A stretch of DNA of 64,000 nucleotides from Nematostella vectensis. Taxonomy: Eukaryota; Cnidaria; Anthozoa; Actiniaria; Edwardsiidae. The notes below the pieces were generated by a model that ran no database searches, was not told where the DNA came from, and was given only the letters and a program-made list of their open reading frames with translations. Location: NCBI RefSeq assembly GCF_932526225.1, contig NC_064034.1, positions 13,218,887 to 13,282,886 on the forward strand. Reading direction: 5' to 3'. This document shows, in pieces, positions 45,401 through 57,400 of the stretch. Position 1 is the first letter of the stretch, and each line of letters begins with the position of its first letter. The translations under genes were made by a program, and so were the position numbers.

Positions 45401-48400
45401 ATACTGAATATTCTTTTCCCAATAGATTCTTAGAAGTATGCTTTACAGAGGGTCAGAGGTAAATGAATAAATTTAGAGTTGAATTGTCTTTATCATTAGC
45501 TACTGTTTCATTGCGTCTTCTGTACTCTTATACTGTATTTTTTTAAGTCTAAAATATCTAAATGGTATTGGAACTGTGCCCATCACTCATACTGATGTAT
45601 ATCTCCCTTTTGTAGGTTATGCGGGAGGTGGCATGGGTTGTGTTTGATGAGATCCATTACATGAGAGACAAAGGTTTGTACATCTTGACACAGGCCCGTA
45701 CCTAGGGGGGTGCAGGGGGTGTGAACGCACCCCCCCACAACGGCTGAAGGTCCACTTTCGGTTCTCAATAGACGTGCTATTTGAAGACAAAACTATAGAG
45801 CAAAAGCTAGATCACTCTGGTATGTAGTCAAATCCGACAATAAACGTCCCCTGGAGGTACTTTAAACAAAGGCATAAAGGCAAAGGCATAAAAATCCCTT
45901 TTTGTTTTTTCGGGGGTGGTCATATTTTTATCAGAAATCTCATCTTCTCCCTAGATTTTGCACCCCTCCCCCAAGAAAAATCCTGTGACACATGTTCTGT
46001 TGGCATGGAATTGAGATTACATACATGTACAGACATACACATAGTCATGAAACTATTTACTGCATGCTGGCTTATATTTTTACAAACTGTATATTACATA
46101 TCTTTACATACTTCCTAGATAAAACCCTCCAAAACACATATTCTGTATATACAATATGATGTAAATACTGTACATCCAATTACTGTTCCAGTCCTCCCCC
46201 CTTCCCTTTTCAGTATTGACTTAACTCAACTTTGATATGGAGTTCGAGGGTTTGCTTGTGGAATTGGAGAGGTTTTTTATTGCTGCTGTCTGTGACTTAA
46301 TGTTATTGTTGAAGTATTAAGTTCACACTAATCACCCACCAACTATCTATAATGTTGTTTCTTTTCTAGAGCGGGGAGTAGTCTGGGAAGAGACCATTAT
46401 TCTCCTACCTGATAATGTCCATTATGTTTTCTTGTCTGCTACTATCCCTAATGCACGGCAGTTTGCCGAGTGGATAGTGCACTTACATAAACAGCCCTGT
46501 CATGTGGTGTACACTGATTTCCGGCCCACCCCCCTACAGCACTACATTTACCCTGCAGGCGGGGATGGACTCTTCCTGGTGGTTGACGAAAAGGTAATGA
46601 TTATGATCAATTGCCAACAGTCAATATGCTACTTATTGGTATCATAACAGGTATAGTTATAACGCCTGCAAGAGGACTCTGGCTCACACATGTTTATTCC
46701 ACCCATACTTTTTTTTTGCTGGCATTGCATCCTGGAGAGAATCTGAGATGACATAAATGCTGCTGTAAACAAGTCAAGAAATCAAATGCAATCAAATGTG
46801 CACAAGTCTGCTTCCTTTTGCTGTTGCTGAGGATCTAAATTACCCACACTGGCAAATGGTACCATTTTCAGTGACAATGCTAACACACTAATTCACACTC
46901 ATGATTGTAAATTGTGTGAAGTATACACTGGGGAGTAACCTCAGTTACATGTAAAGCGCATTTGATAATGTGGTGTTAATTTGCGCCATACATAGGTACT
47001 CCACATTTCATTTCACTTAATTTTTTCAATGTTTTCATGTTGAGGGCCTGTACAGTATTAGTAATGATGGCCATGGGACCATAGGACCTATCGCTTGTAA
47101 TGAAACACCTGGCTATTGTTATTTGCTGTAGGGTGACTTTAGAGAAGAGAACTTCCAAAAAGCAATGGGTGTGATACGAGTTGGAGGTGGTGACCCTGGC
47201 GCTCAAAGAGGCCGCAAAGGAGGCACCAAAGGTACACACCTGTCCTGTACTGTTTAGGGTGTCTATTTGTATTAAAATAGCAAAGGAGGAACCAAAGGTA
47301 CACACCTGTCCCGTACTGTTTAGGGTGTCTATTTGTATTAAAATAGCAAAGGAGACACCAAAGGTACACACTTATCCTGTCTACTGTTTATCTTTTTTTA
47401 TGATGATTTTAGCATGATGGCTGATAACATTGATATAATTTGGGAATAATACTTGTATCAGTTAATTGATTTTTTTCCACAAGTTCTTGTTGTTGTTGTT
47501 GTAAGCACTTCAGAATATGGCTATGAGTATTGTTTGATCGTTCATCATTGTAAGAGCTTTTTTAGGGGTGGTAATTTTTCATTGAGTCATGAGGGTAATC
47601 ACTATGGGTACAGTACCCAGGCTGCATGTGATATGTAAATTAGTTCCATATATTTGTAGCAAACCACAGGGATACCATGGCAGTGAGTGCAGTCACGATG
47701 ATCACTTTGTTTCATGTCAGGCCCATCTAACACATTCAAGATTGTGAAGATGATCATGGAGAGAAACTTCCAGCCAGTTATTATCTTCAGTTTTAGTAAA
47801 AAGGAATGCGAGGCATATGCTCTTCAGATGTCAAAACTTGACTTCAATACAGGTTTGTATGGAAACTTATATGTTATGTTATTTATATGTATATAGTGTA
47901 CCTAAAGTGTTCTCATTACACCAAAAACTGGAAATCGACTCTGCCAGAGTAAAATCGACTTTGGCAAAGTCGATTTCCAGTTTTTGGTGTATTGTATTCA
48001 TTGTTCTGGTACAAGATCGCGACAGTTTGGGCTTTTTGATTCTATTTATAAAGTGTTCTCATTATACAAATGATTGGCCCCTCCCAGGGAGTCACACCAG
48101 TAGGCTGTGGATACCTGTTACATTACTAGGTGCTTTGTTTCTTTAAACTGATGCCCAATTTACAGAATGGAATTTAAGCGGAAGGAGGTGCTCAGAAATG
48201 CTTTTCCTCTCCTTTTCAGCGCAAGAGAAAACTCTAGTTGAGGAGGTGTTCAACAATGCTATAGACTGCCTGTCAGACGAAGATAAGAAGCTCCCACAGG
48301 TGGAGCATGTTCTTCCTCTACTCAAGCGAGGGATAGGTATCCATCACTCTGGATTACTGCCCATTCTCAAGGAGACGATTGAGATACTATTCTCTGAAGG

Positions 48401-51400
48401 ACTTATCAAGGTGATTTGATTCCTATTTGTTCACTACATGAGCAGATCTAGAGTTTCATAAACAAAGTTGGATTGGAAATAGGTTTTATATTGTATTTTT
48501 TATATTTTTTCACAAAATTCTCACTTCCCCATCCCCCTCACATCCACCCCTTTACTATTACCATTATTATTCAATACTAATGTTTAACCACAACAAAAAG
48601 CTTGTCCTTTCAGAGTTCCATATCTATTCTCCTGGACATAGATTTTAGGGCATTTTATTTTAACTAAACTGTTAATTTTGAAAATTTGTATAGTATGTTA
48701 ACATTGTCAAATGCTTGAATAACCTTAACGCATTTTGCCCACATTAAATACACTAGGGTTTAATTTAATATCAGTAGGATATAAGGTTGTACTGATCTAT
48801 TTTTCTTACAGGCTCTGTTTGCAACTGAGACGTTTGCCCTTGGACTGAACATGCCTGCAAGGACTGTGGTATTCTCCAATGCCAGGAAATTTGATGGGAA
48901 GGACTTTAGATTTGTGAGTATGCTATTAAAAGGATTAAGAGTCATTGACTTTTTTTGCATCTTTATTCCTTATGAAAATACATTCACGAAAATACATTAT
49001 GAAAATACATTCATAAAAATACATGAAAATACATTTTCATTCGAGGTTTACTGTCTATGTTTTACAAATGCCTTTCATGTCCTTTTCTGTACACAATTTT
49101 TTAATATTAGAAAAGTTTTTCTTTCAAACAATGTGGGCTTAGTACAAAATACATGAAATTTTACAAGGTTTTTTTTATGTTGAATGTTACAGATTACTTC
49201 AGGAGAATACATTCAGATGAGTGGTCGTGCTGGTAGGCGTGGTCTGGATGAGAGAGGGATTGTCATTCTCATAATTGATGAAAAGATGGGGCCAGATGTT
49301 GGCAAAGGTTTATTAAAGGTGAGAAGAAATAAACACCTATACTGTAAGGATGGCCACAGTCTCCCCTTTTTTCTCAAAGTTTTTGCTAAGAAATATAATA
49401 ATAAATCCTTAATTTATTATCCTGAAATCCTTGATTCTGCCTTCTCTTATTGAAACTCCTGGACCCATCTCTTGTTATGGTTTCTGCAATAAAGTTTGTG
49501 AAGATTGGCCATGTTTTCTGCATGGGTGAGCCTTTTAGGAGGAATTAAAATTTAATTCTGTTAAACCAATAGTGAGCTATTTATCCCATACAATTTATTG
49601 TTCAGAAGAGTGTTCCCCAGTCTTATGGTTTATTTTGAGCTAAAGTACTTTGAATTTTAAACAAGAAATTTTCAAATTTAAAAAAAAAACATTCTAGAAA
49701 GAAGAATTTGGTAGTATATGCCGTTGTTGATTATTGCTGTTTGTCTTTGTATAGGGGCATGCAGATCCTCTGAACAGTGCTTTTCACTTGACATACAACA
49801 TGGTCCTAAACCTGCTAAGAGTAGAGGAGATTAATCCTGAGATTATGTTGGAAAAGTCTTTCTACCAATTTCAGAACTATGCTGCAATCCCTGCAATGAT
49901 AGAAAGTGAGTATCATGATACACCCATATGATTGGAAATTATAAGATACATTTAAAACACCAAAATTCCTTCAATGATAGACAATGGGCATCAATACCTG
50001 AAGTGCATTACATCAAAATTTGTGTTGTGATTTAAAGTGGCTGAAATGATGGAGTTGATTTTTGCAGTGATTTGAATGATTGCAATAAATGCAGTAATTG
50101 AAATCAATAATAAGCATGGACTTATTTAAACTAAATTTTCTTTATAATGTACAATTGGTATCCATACCCAAGGTGCATTACACCAAAATTCCTCCTATTG
50201 TTAAAAGTTATGTACCATCAAATACACCCTACATCCTGATTTACATAGAAACAAGTCGGGTAATCCAGCAGCAGTAGAGGTTGCGCCTATTAAAGGAACA
50301 GATTACTCTAATTAATTCCATGGCCTTATGCTTTTTTTATTTTTATTTTTTTGGTAGAAATGAAGGACCTAGAGTCCAAGCGAGATCAAGTGGAAATCCC
50401 AAATGAGGAGTCCATCACAGCGTACTACAAGATACGGCAACAACTAAAAAAGCTTGCAGACGACATGCTAGTAAGTCAAATGATTAGTCCATGGTATACC
50501 TCATGGTATATTAGTTTACTACAAAAACATCTAAAGAAAAACATTTACCATGCAGGGGTATTGAGGATTTTTATGGGCACTACACTGTATGTAATATATA
50601 GCTTTTATTTTTTCATCTCATTCTGTGTTTATTTTTCAGGCATTCATTCACCAGCCCAAGTACTGCTTGCCTTTCATGCAACCAGGCCGACTAGTGAGGG
50701 TGAGACAAAATGAACATTAATGGCTCTTGAGTCTGATCTCTGTCACTGTTCTGTTTTATTTAATATGTCTTTGTTATCTCAGGTTCAAAATAATGATGAG
50801 GATTTTGGATGGGGAGCTGTTCTGAATTTCCAGAAAAAGGCAAATCAAAAGGCAAGTGTCTAACTGTATCACAAGGCAAGTACCTATTACAGCAGAAAGC
50901 TCAACACCATGGATCCCCAAGGAATGCAATTCAGTGTCTAACAGTATCAAAAGGCAAGTACCTATAACAGCAGGAAGCTCAACACCATGGATCCCCAAGC
51001 AATGCAATTCAGTGTCTAACTGTATCAAAAGGCAAGTACCTATTACAGCAGAAAGCTCAACACCATGGATCCCCAAGGAATGCAATTCAGTGTCTAACTG
51101 TATCAAAAGGCAAGTACCTATAACAGCAGAAAGCTCAACACCATGGATCCCCAAGGAATGCAATTCAGTGTCTAACTGTATCAAAAGGCTGTACTTCTGT
51201 AACAGTAGCTACTTTCTTTTATTTTTTTTGTGCTCTATTTTGCCTGTGATCTTTCCTGTACATATTAAGTCGTTCATGATAGCAAATGTTGTCCATCAGG
51301 TGGGCATTTATTGTATTATCCAGCAACTCCTTATCCAGAACAACATCAATGTATATTAAGGTTATTGCCTTAGGGTTCTGTGGGTGACATTTTGTATGTT

Positions 51401-54400
51401 TTTGTGTTGTTTTAAGGTTGTGGGTGACATCCTGCATGTCCTTGTGTTGTCTTAGGGTGCTGTGGGTGACATCCTGCATGCCCTTGTGTTGTCTTAGGGT
51501 GCTGTGGGTGACACCCTGTATGTCCTTGTGTTGTTTTAGGGTGCCGTGGGTGACATCCTGTATGTCTTTGTGTGTCTTAGGGTGCTGTGGGTGACATCTT
51601 GTATGTCCTTGTGTTGTTTTAGGGTGCTGTGGGTGACATCTTGTATGTCCTTGTGTTGTCTTAGGGTGCTGTGGGTGACATCCTGTATATCCTTGTGTTG
51701 TCTTAGGGTGCTGTGGGTGACACCCTGTATATCCTTGTGTTGTCTTAGGGTGCTGTGGGTGTAATCTTGTATGTCCTTGTGTTGTCTTAGGGTGCTTGGG
51801 TGACATCCTGTATGTTCTTGTATTGTTTTAGGGTGCTGTGGGTGACATCCTGCATGTCCTTGTGTTTTCTTAGGGTGCTGTGGGTCGAATCTTGTATGTC
51901 CTTGTGTTGTCTTAGGGTGCTGTGGGTGACATCTTGTATGTCCTTGTGTTGTCTTAGGGTGCTGTGGGTGACATCTTGTATATCCTTGTGTTGTCTTAGG
52001 GTGCTGTGGGTGACACCCTGTATGTCCTTGTGTTGTCTTAGGGTGCCGTGGGTGACATCCTGTATGTCCTTGTGTTGTTTTAGGGTGCTGTGGGTCGAAT
52101 CTTGTATGTCCTTGTGTTGTCTTAGGGTGCTGTGGGTGACATCCTGTATGTCCTTGTGTTGCCTTAGGGTGCTGTGGTTGACATCTTGTATGTCCTTGTG
52201 TTGTCTTAGGGTGCTGTGGGTGACATCTTGTATATCCTTGTGTTTTAGGGTGCTGTGGGTGACACCCTGTATGTCCTTGTGTTTTCTTAGGGTGCTGTGG
52301 GTCGAATCTTGTATGTCCTTGTGTTGTCTTAGGGTGCTGTGGGTGACACCCTGTATGTCCTTGTGTTGTCTTGGGGTGCCGTGGGTGACATCCTGTATAT
52401 CCTTGTGTTGTCTTAGGGTGCTGTGGGTGACACCCTGTATATCCTTGTGTTGTCTTAGGGTGCTGTGGGTGTAATCTTGTATGTCCTTGTGTTGTCTTAG
52501 GGTGCTTGGGTGACATCCTGTATGTTCTTGTATTGTTTTAGGGTGCTGTGGGTGACATCCTGCATGTCCTTGTGTTTTCTTAGGGTGCTGTGGGTGACAT
52601 CTTGTATGTCCTTGTGTTGTCTTAAGGTGCTGTGGGTGACATCCTGTATGTCCTTGTGTTTTAGGGTGCTGTGGGTGACATCTTGTATGTCCTTGTGTTG
52701 TCTTAGGGTGCTGTGGGTGACATCCTGTATGTCCTTGTGTTTTAGGGTGCTGTGGGTGACATCCTGCATGTCCTTGTGTTTTAGGGTGCTGTGATTAATA
52801 TCCTGTATGTCTTTGTGTCGAGGGTTCTGTGGGTGACACCCTGTATATCCTTGTGTTTTAGGGTGCTGTGGGTGATACCCTGTATGTGCTGGAGGTGTTG
52901 CTGAAATGTTCTCCCAAGGCTATCAAGTCAGCTGATGGTGATATCCCAAAGCCTTGTGGGCCAGATGAAAAGGGGGAGATGCAGGTAAGGGGGTAAACAT
53001 TGGCCTTTATTAGCAAACTTTAGCTCACTATAGCAATAGTTATGAATGAATGTTTAAAGTTCCTGCTGTAAACTGTACTTGGGCAGTTTCGGGATTCTTT
53101 AAGGGGCACATAATAATACAGTATATGACGGAAGGTGAATTGGATTTTAGTTCTCCTACTTTCATGATAAAATTCAAGGGGATAGGTGCCCTCTTTGGGT
53201 CTCCCCTTTGTCATACCTAAACTTCTTGACTGACTTGCTCCTCTTCCAGCCATTCTACCAATTCTAATAATTATGAGCGACCACATAATTCTTGTGAATC
53301 CTGTCTGTAGGTGGTCCCTGTGTTGATGCACCTGGTAAAACGAATAAGCAGTGTTCGTCTGTACATCCCAAAGGACCTTCGCTCACTTGACAGTCGTCAA
53401 AGTGTTGGCAAATCCATCCAGGTAGCTATTTGTAGCCACCGGCAGAATCACACATCACCGGCAGAATCACACATCACCGGCAGAATCAAACATCACAGCC
53501 AGAATCAAACATCACAGGCAGAATCAAACATCACAGATAGAATCAAACATCACAGGTAGAATCACACATCACAGGTAGAATCACACATCACAGCCAGAAT
53601 CACACATCACAGCCAGAATCACACATCACAGGTAGAATCACACATCACAGCCAGAATCACACATCACAGCCAGAATCACACATCACAGCCAGAATCAAAC
53701 ATCACAGGCAGAATCACACATCACAGATAGAATCAAACATCACAGATAGAATCAAACATTTAAGGTAAATCAAACATCACAGGCAGAATCACACATCACA
53801 GGCAGAATCACACATCACAGCCAGAATCAAACATCACAGATAGAATCAAACATCACAGATAGAATCAAACATCACAGATAGAATCAAACATCACAGATAG
53901 AATCAAACATCACAGCCAGAATCAAACATCACAGATAGAATCAAACATCACAGATAGAATCAAACATCACAGATAGAATCAAACATTTCAGGTAAATCAA
54001 ACATCTCATCCAGAACCAAAGGCGTGGAACTCTGCCTTACTCTTCTTGGCTGAGGTTGGCCTGTAAATAACTTGTTCTGAGGCAGAAAGCTTCAAAGTGC
54101 TTTTCTGCTGTCCACAGGAGGTGAAGAAGCGTTTTCCTGATGGATTACCACTTCTTGATCCGATTGAAGACATGGGCATCAAAGATGACGGGCTAAAGAA
54201 GATCGTCAGGGTGAGGAAATAATATAGTGTTGGGATGGTTGAGTGGAGTGCTGTTATTACGTGAGTACTTCACAACATTGCTCTGGTGACGTCAGTTCAA
54301 TTTTATGTTGCTATGGTGACGTCAATACTTCGCAATGTTGCTTTGGTGATGTCAATACTTCACAATGTTGTTATGGTGACGGGACTACATGACACTATGT

Positions 54401-57400
54401 CCGCGTGCTTTTTATCGGTCCTTAAAGTAAAAAGTCTTTATTCTGTGTCCAGAAAATCGAGATGCTGGAACATCGCATGTACACACATCCTTTGCACAAG
54501 GACCCAGAACTAGACAAGCTGTACTCCTTATGCGAAAAGAAGGCCATGGTAAGAAGGGTGGGGTTCAACACGTGCCTATGGACATATTACTAAACACTTG
54601 TGCCATTAGCATCATGTATACACACATTCTTGGCACAAAGAACCCAGAACCAGACAACGTACAGTATACGCTGTACGTCTAAGAAAAAATATTTTTGTCT
54701 GTTGGGCTTGGAAGCATAATGCTTAAATAATGTTTAAATGATAGTCCGTATTTAGAACAAAGTACGATATTGATTTATTTTCGTTAACCTGTAATAAAAG
54801 GTGAGCAATGAGATCCGAGCAGCCAGGAAGGAGTTGAAGAGGGCGAGGACAATATTACAGCTGGACGAACTCAAGTGCAGGAAGAGAGTGCTTCGAAGGT
54901 GAAGCATACATATGCTGTGATACACGTCCATGTGGTGCTCTAGTATCTTAACCATTTAAAGTGCGAACCGCGCTTGCGTTGTTTGCGCATCATGTTAAGA
55001 GTTGTGACGTAGTTCGGAAGCTTTTCCTTTATCTCGTCATTTGCGCGTAGCAGTGCCAGCAATTATTGGGCTGTCTGCACATCATATTGGGCGGTGCGCC
55101 GTAAAGTAGCTCCTCGACAATGTCTTGGCGGTGCAAACAATACTGGCTGATTTCCTCTCGGTTTGCGCAGGGTTTCACAGCACACCTAAGCGTATGTAAA
55201 GGCCTTATCTGATTTTAACCTCTTACCTTATAGACTGGGGTATGCTACGGCGTCAGACGTAATAGAGGTGAAAGGCCGAGTAGCCTGCGAGCTTAGCAGG
55301 TTGGTTTACCACCAGCATTTTACTATTCCGTCCTTTTCGACCTTTTTGTCTTCACACTGTTGACATCGATGTTGTGTTTTATAGCGGGGACGAATTGCTT
55401 TTGACCGAAATGATCTTTAACGGCGTGTTTAACGAGCTGACCACCGAGCAAAGCGTCGCTTTACTCAGCTGTTTCATCTGCGAGGAGAGGGTAAGGCGAC
55501 ACAGCAAGAAGCCACGACAATTCGATGCGCGCTACTGTGACCACCTTGAAAGTATAACAATAATAATTCGAGAAACGTTCTGATTGACAGCGCGACCTGT
55601 AGGCATACAAAATACGTGTGGAAATTTTGATACCTTCTGACGAATCACAAATGAGAATTCGAAAACAGAGACTTGATTTCCACTGTTCACGGTGTTACTG
55701 GTCGCTTTGTATTAGCCAACCAGCGAGGGAAAGAAATGCGTCAGTACATATTAACATATTATACGACGTCTAGTACCTAGCCATGGATAGCATGTCAATC
55801 AAACGAGTGATTCTCGCATGCTGATTGGTTGACTTCTTGCATCGCACTAGAGAGTTTTTAAACTCCCCCGAATACTGTTCGGTCCCTACTTCCTCGCCAC
55901 CCCTTCGTCGCTTATGTATTTGGGTTGATGGATTTATGATAGTGAAGTCATTAGGAAGGAAAAGCGATAGGCTTTTAAGTGAATAAACATTTGTCAGCCA
56001 TTTCTAGTTGAGGCGGTTGACTGAACCTTGGTTTGTTTCTACCAACAGAGCGATGAGATGCCAAAGTTGAGGGAAGAGCTCGCTGGTCCTCTTCGCCAGA
56101 TGCAGGAGTCCGCTCGTCGCATCGCTAAAGTCTCGCAGGAAGCCAAAATGGAGCTCGACGTCGAGGAATACGTAGAGAAGTTCCGTCCGCACATCATGGA
56201 CGTGGTCTTTGCCTGGGCGAATGGGTCATCATTCTCACAGGTGCGATAATGCGACCGCATACAACACGTGCCTTAAAAGCGACAATCGCACCAGTTTACT
56301 TCCGGCAGGCCGACGGAAACCTCGACCGACAAGAGACAAAAGAATCTATTTAAATCCGCCTTTTTTCAACGGGCATCCGCTCTTAACTATCAGTCACGTC
56401 CTCGAAGAAACTTTCAATAGTCACACTGCTTTTACAAGTTTTGAAATTTTTTTCGCGTTTTCCGTTAAAATTCATCGGAGATTTTTACGTAATCGACTGG
56501 AAGTAAACTGGCGACATTGCCCCTTTAAGACCTTGTAACAGCCCCAACAGCCGGCCCTGCAATGCTGGTACTGTTTGAACACCGTGTTGGGAAGTGCTGT
56601 GAAGTTGTTTGCCAGCATTTTCTTTATCTTGTGGTCAACTAAGCGTGGCGGTGACAGCAGTGCTAGCCGATGTTAGCGGTGTTTGTACCAAGCTTTACCT
56701 TTCAGTCGGTTGATGCAACTTGCCTGACAATGTTGTTTTGAATTTGCTTTGAATATAAATATGTAAGTATACATAAATAGCCAGGGCCTAATAATTTAGT
56801 GTTTATATAATCTTTTACTGAAGAATTTTTGGACTGGGAGATACTTGGGAGTGTTATCCACTGATACCATCGTTGTATTTATCCCTTCACCTCGTCCCTT
56901 CTCAATACAGATCTGCAAGATGACGGATATATTCGAAGGGAGTGTGATCCGCTGCATGCGTCGACTAGAGGAATTACTCAGACAGATGTGCCAAGCGGCG
57001 AAAGCCATCGGCAACACTGAATTAGAGAACAAGTTCGCGGAAGGTGCGTCATCAATATCATCATACTGTACCCTTAAAACCTCATCCCCCGTAGCACCAA
57101 GGATACAGTCCTACCTCATCCCCCGTAGCACCAAGGATACAGTCCTACCTCACCCCCCGTAACACCAAGGATACAGTCCTACCTCATCCCCCGTAGCACC
57201 AAGGATACAGTCCTATCTCATCCCCCGTAACACCAAGGATACAGTCCTACCTCATCCCCCGTAGCACCAAGGATATAGTCCTACCTCATCCCCCGTAGCA
57301 CCAAGGATACAGTCCTACCTCATCCCCCGTAGCACCAAGGATACAGTCCTACCTCATCCCCCGTAACACCAAGGATACAGTCCTACCTCATCCCCCGTAG

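Noticed and set aside
51219..52516. A 326-codon minus-strand frame of repeated His-Pro-Lys-Thr units
   Set aside because: The 42-bp period is a multiple of three, so a stop-free unit stays open. It is antisense to an intron and carries no other support.
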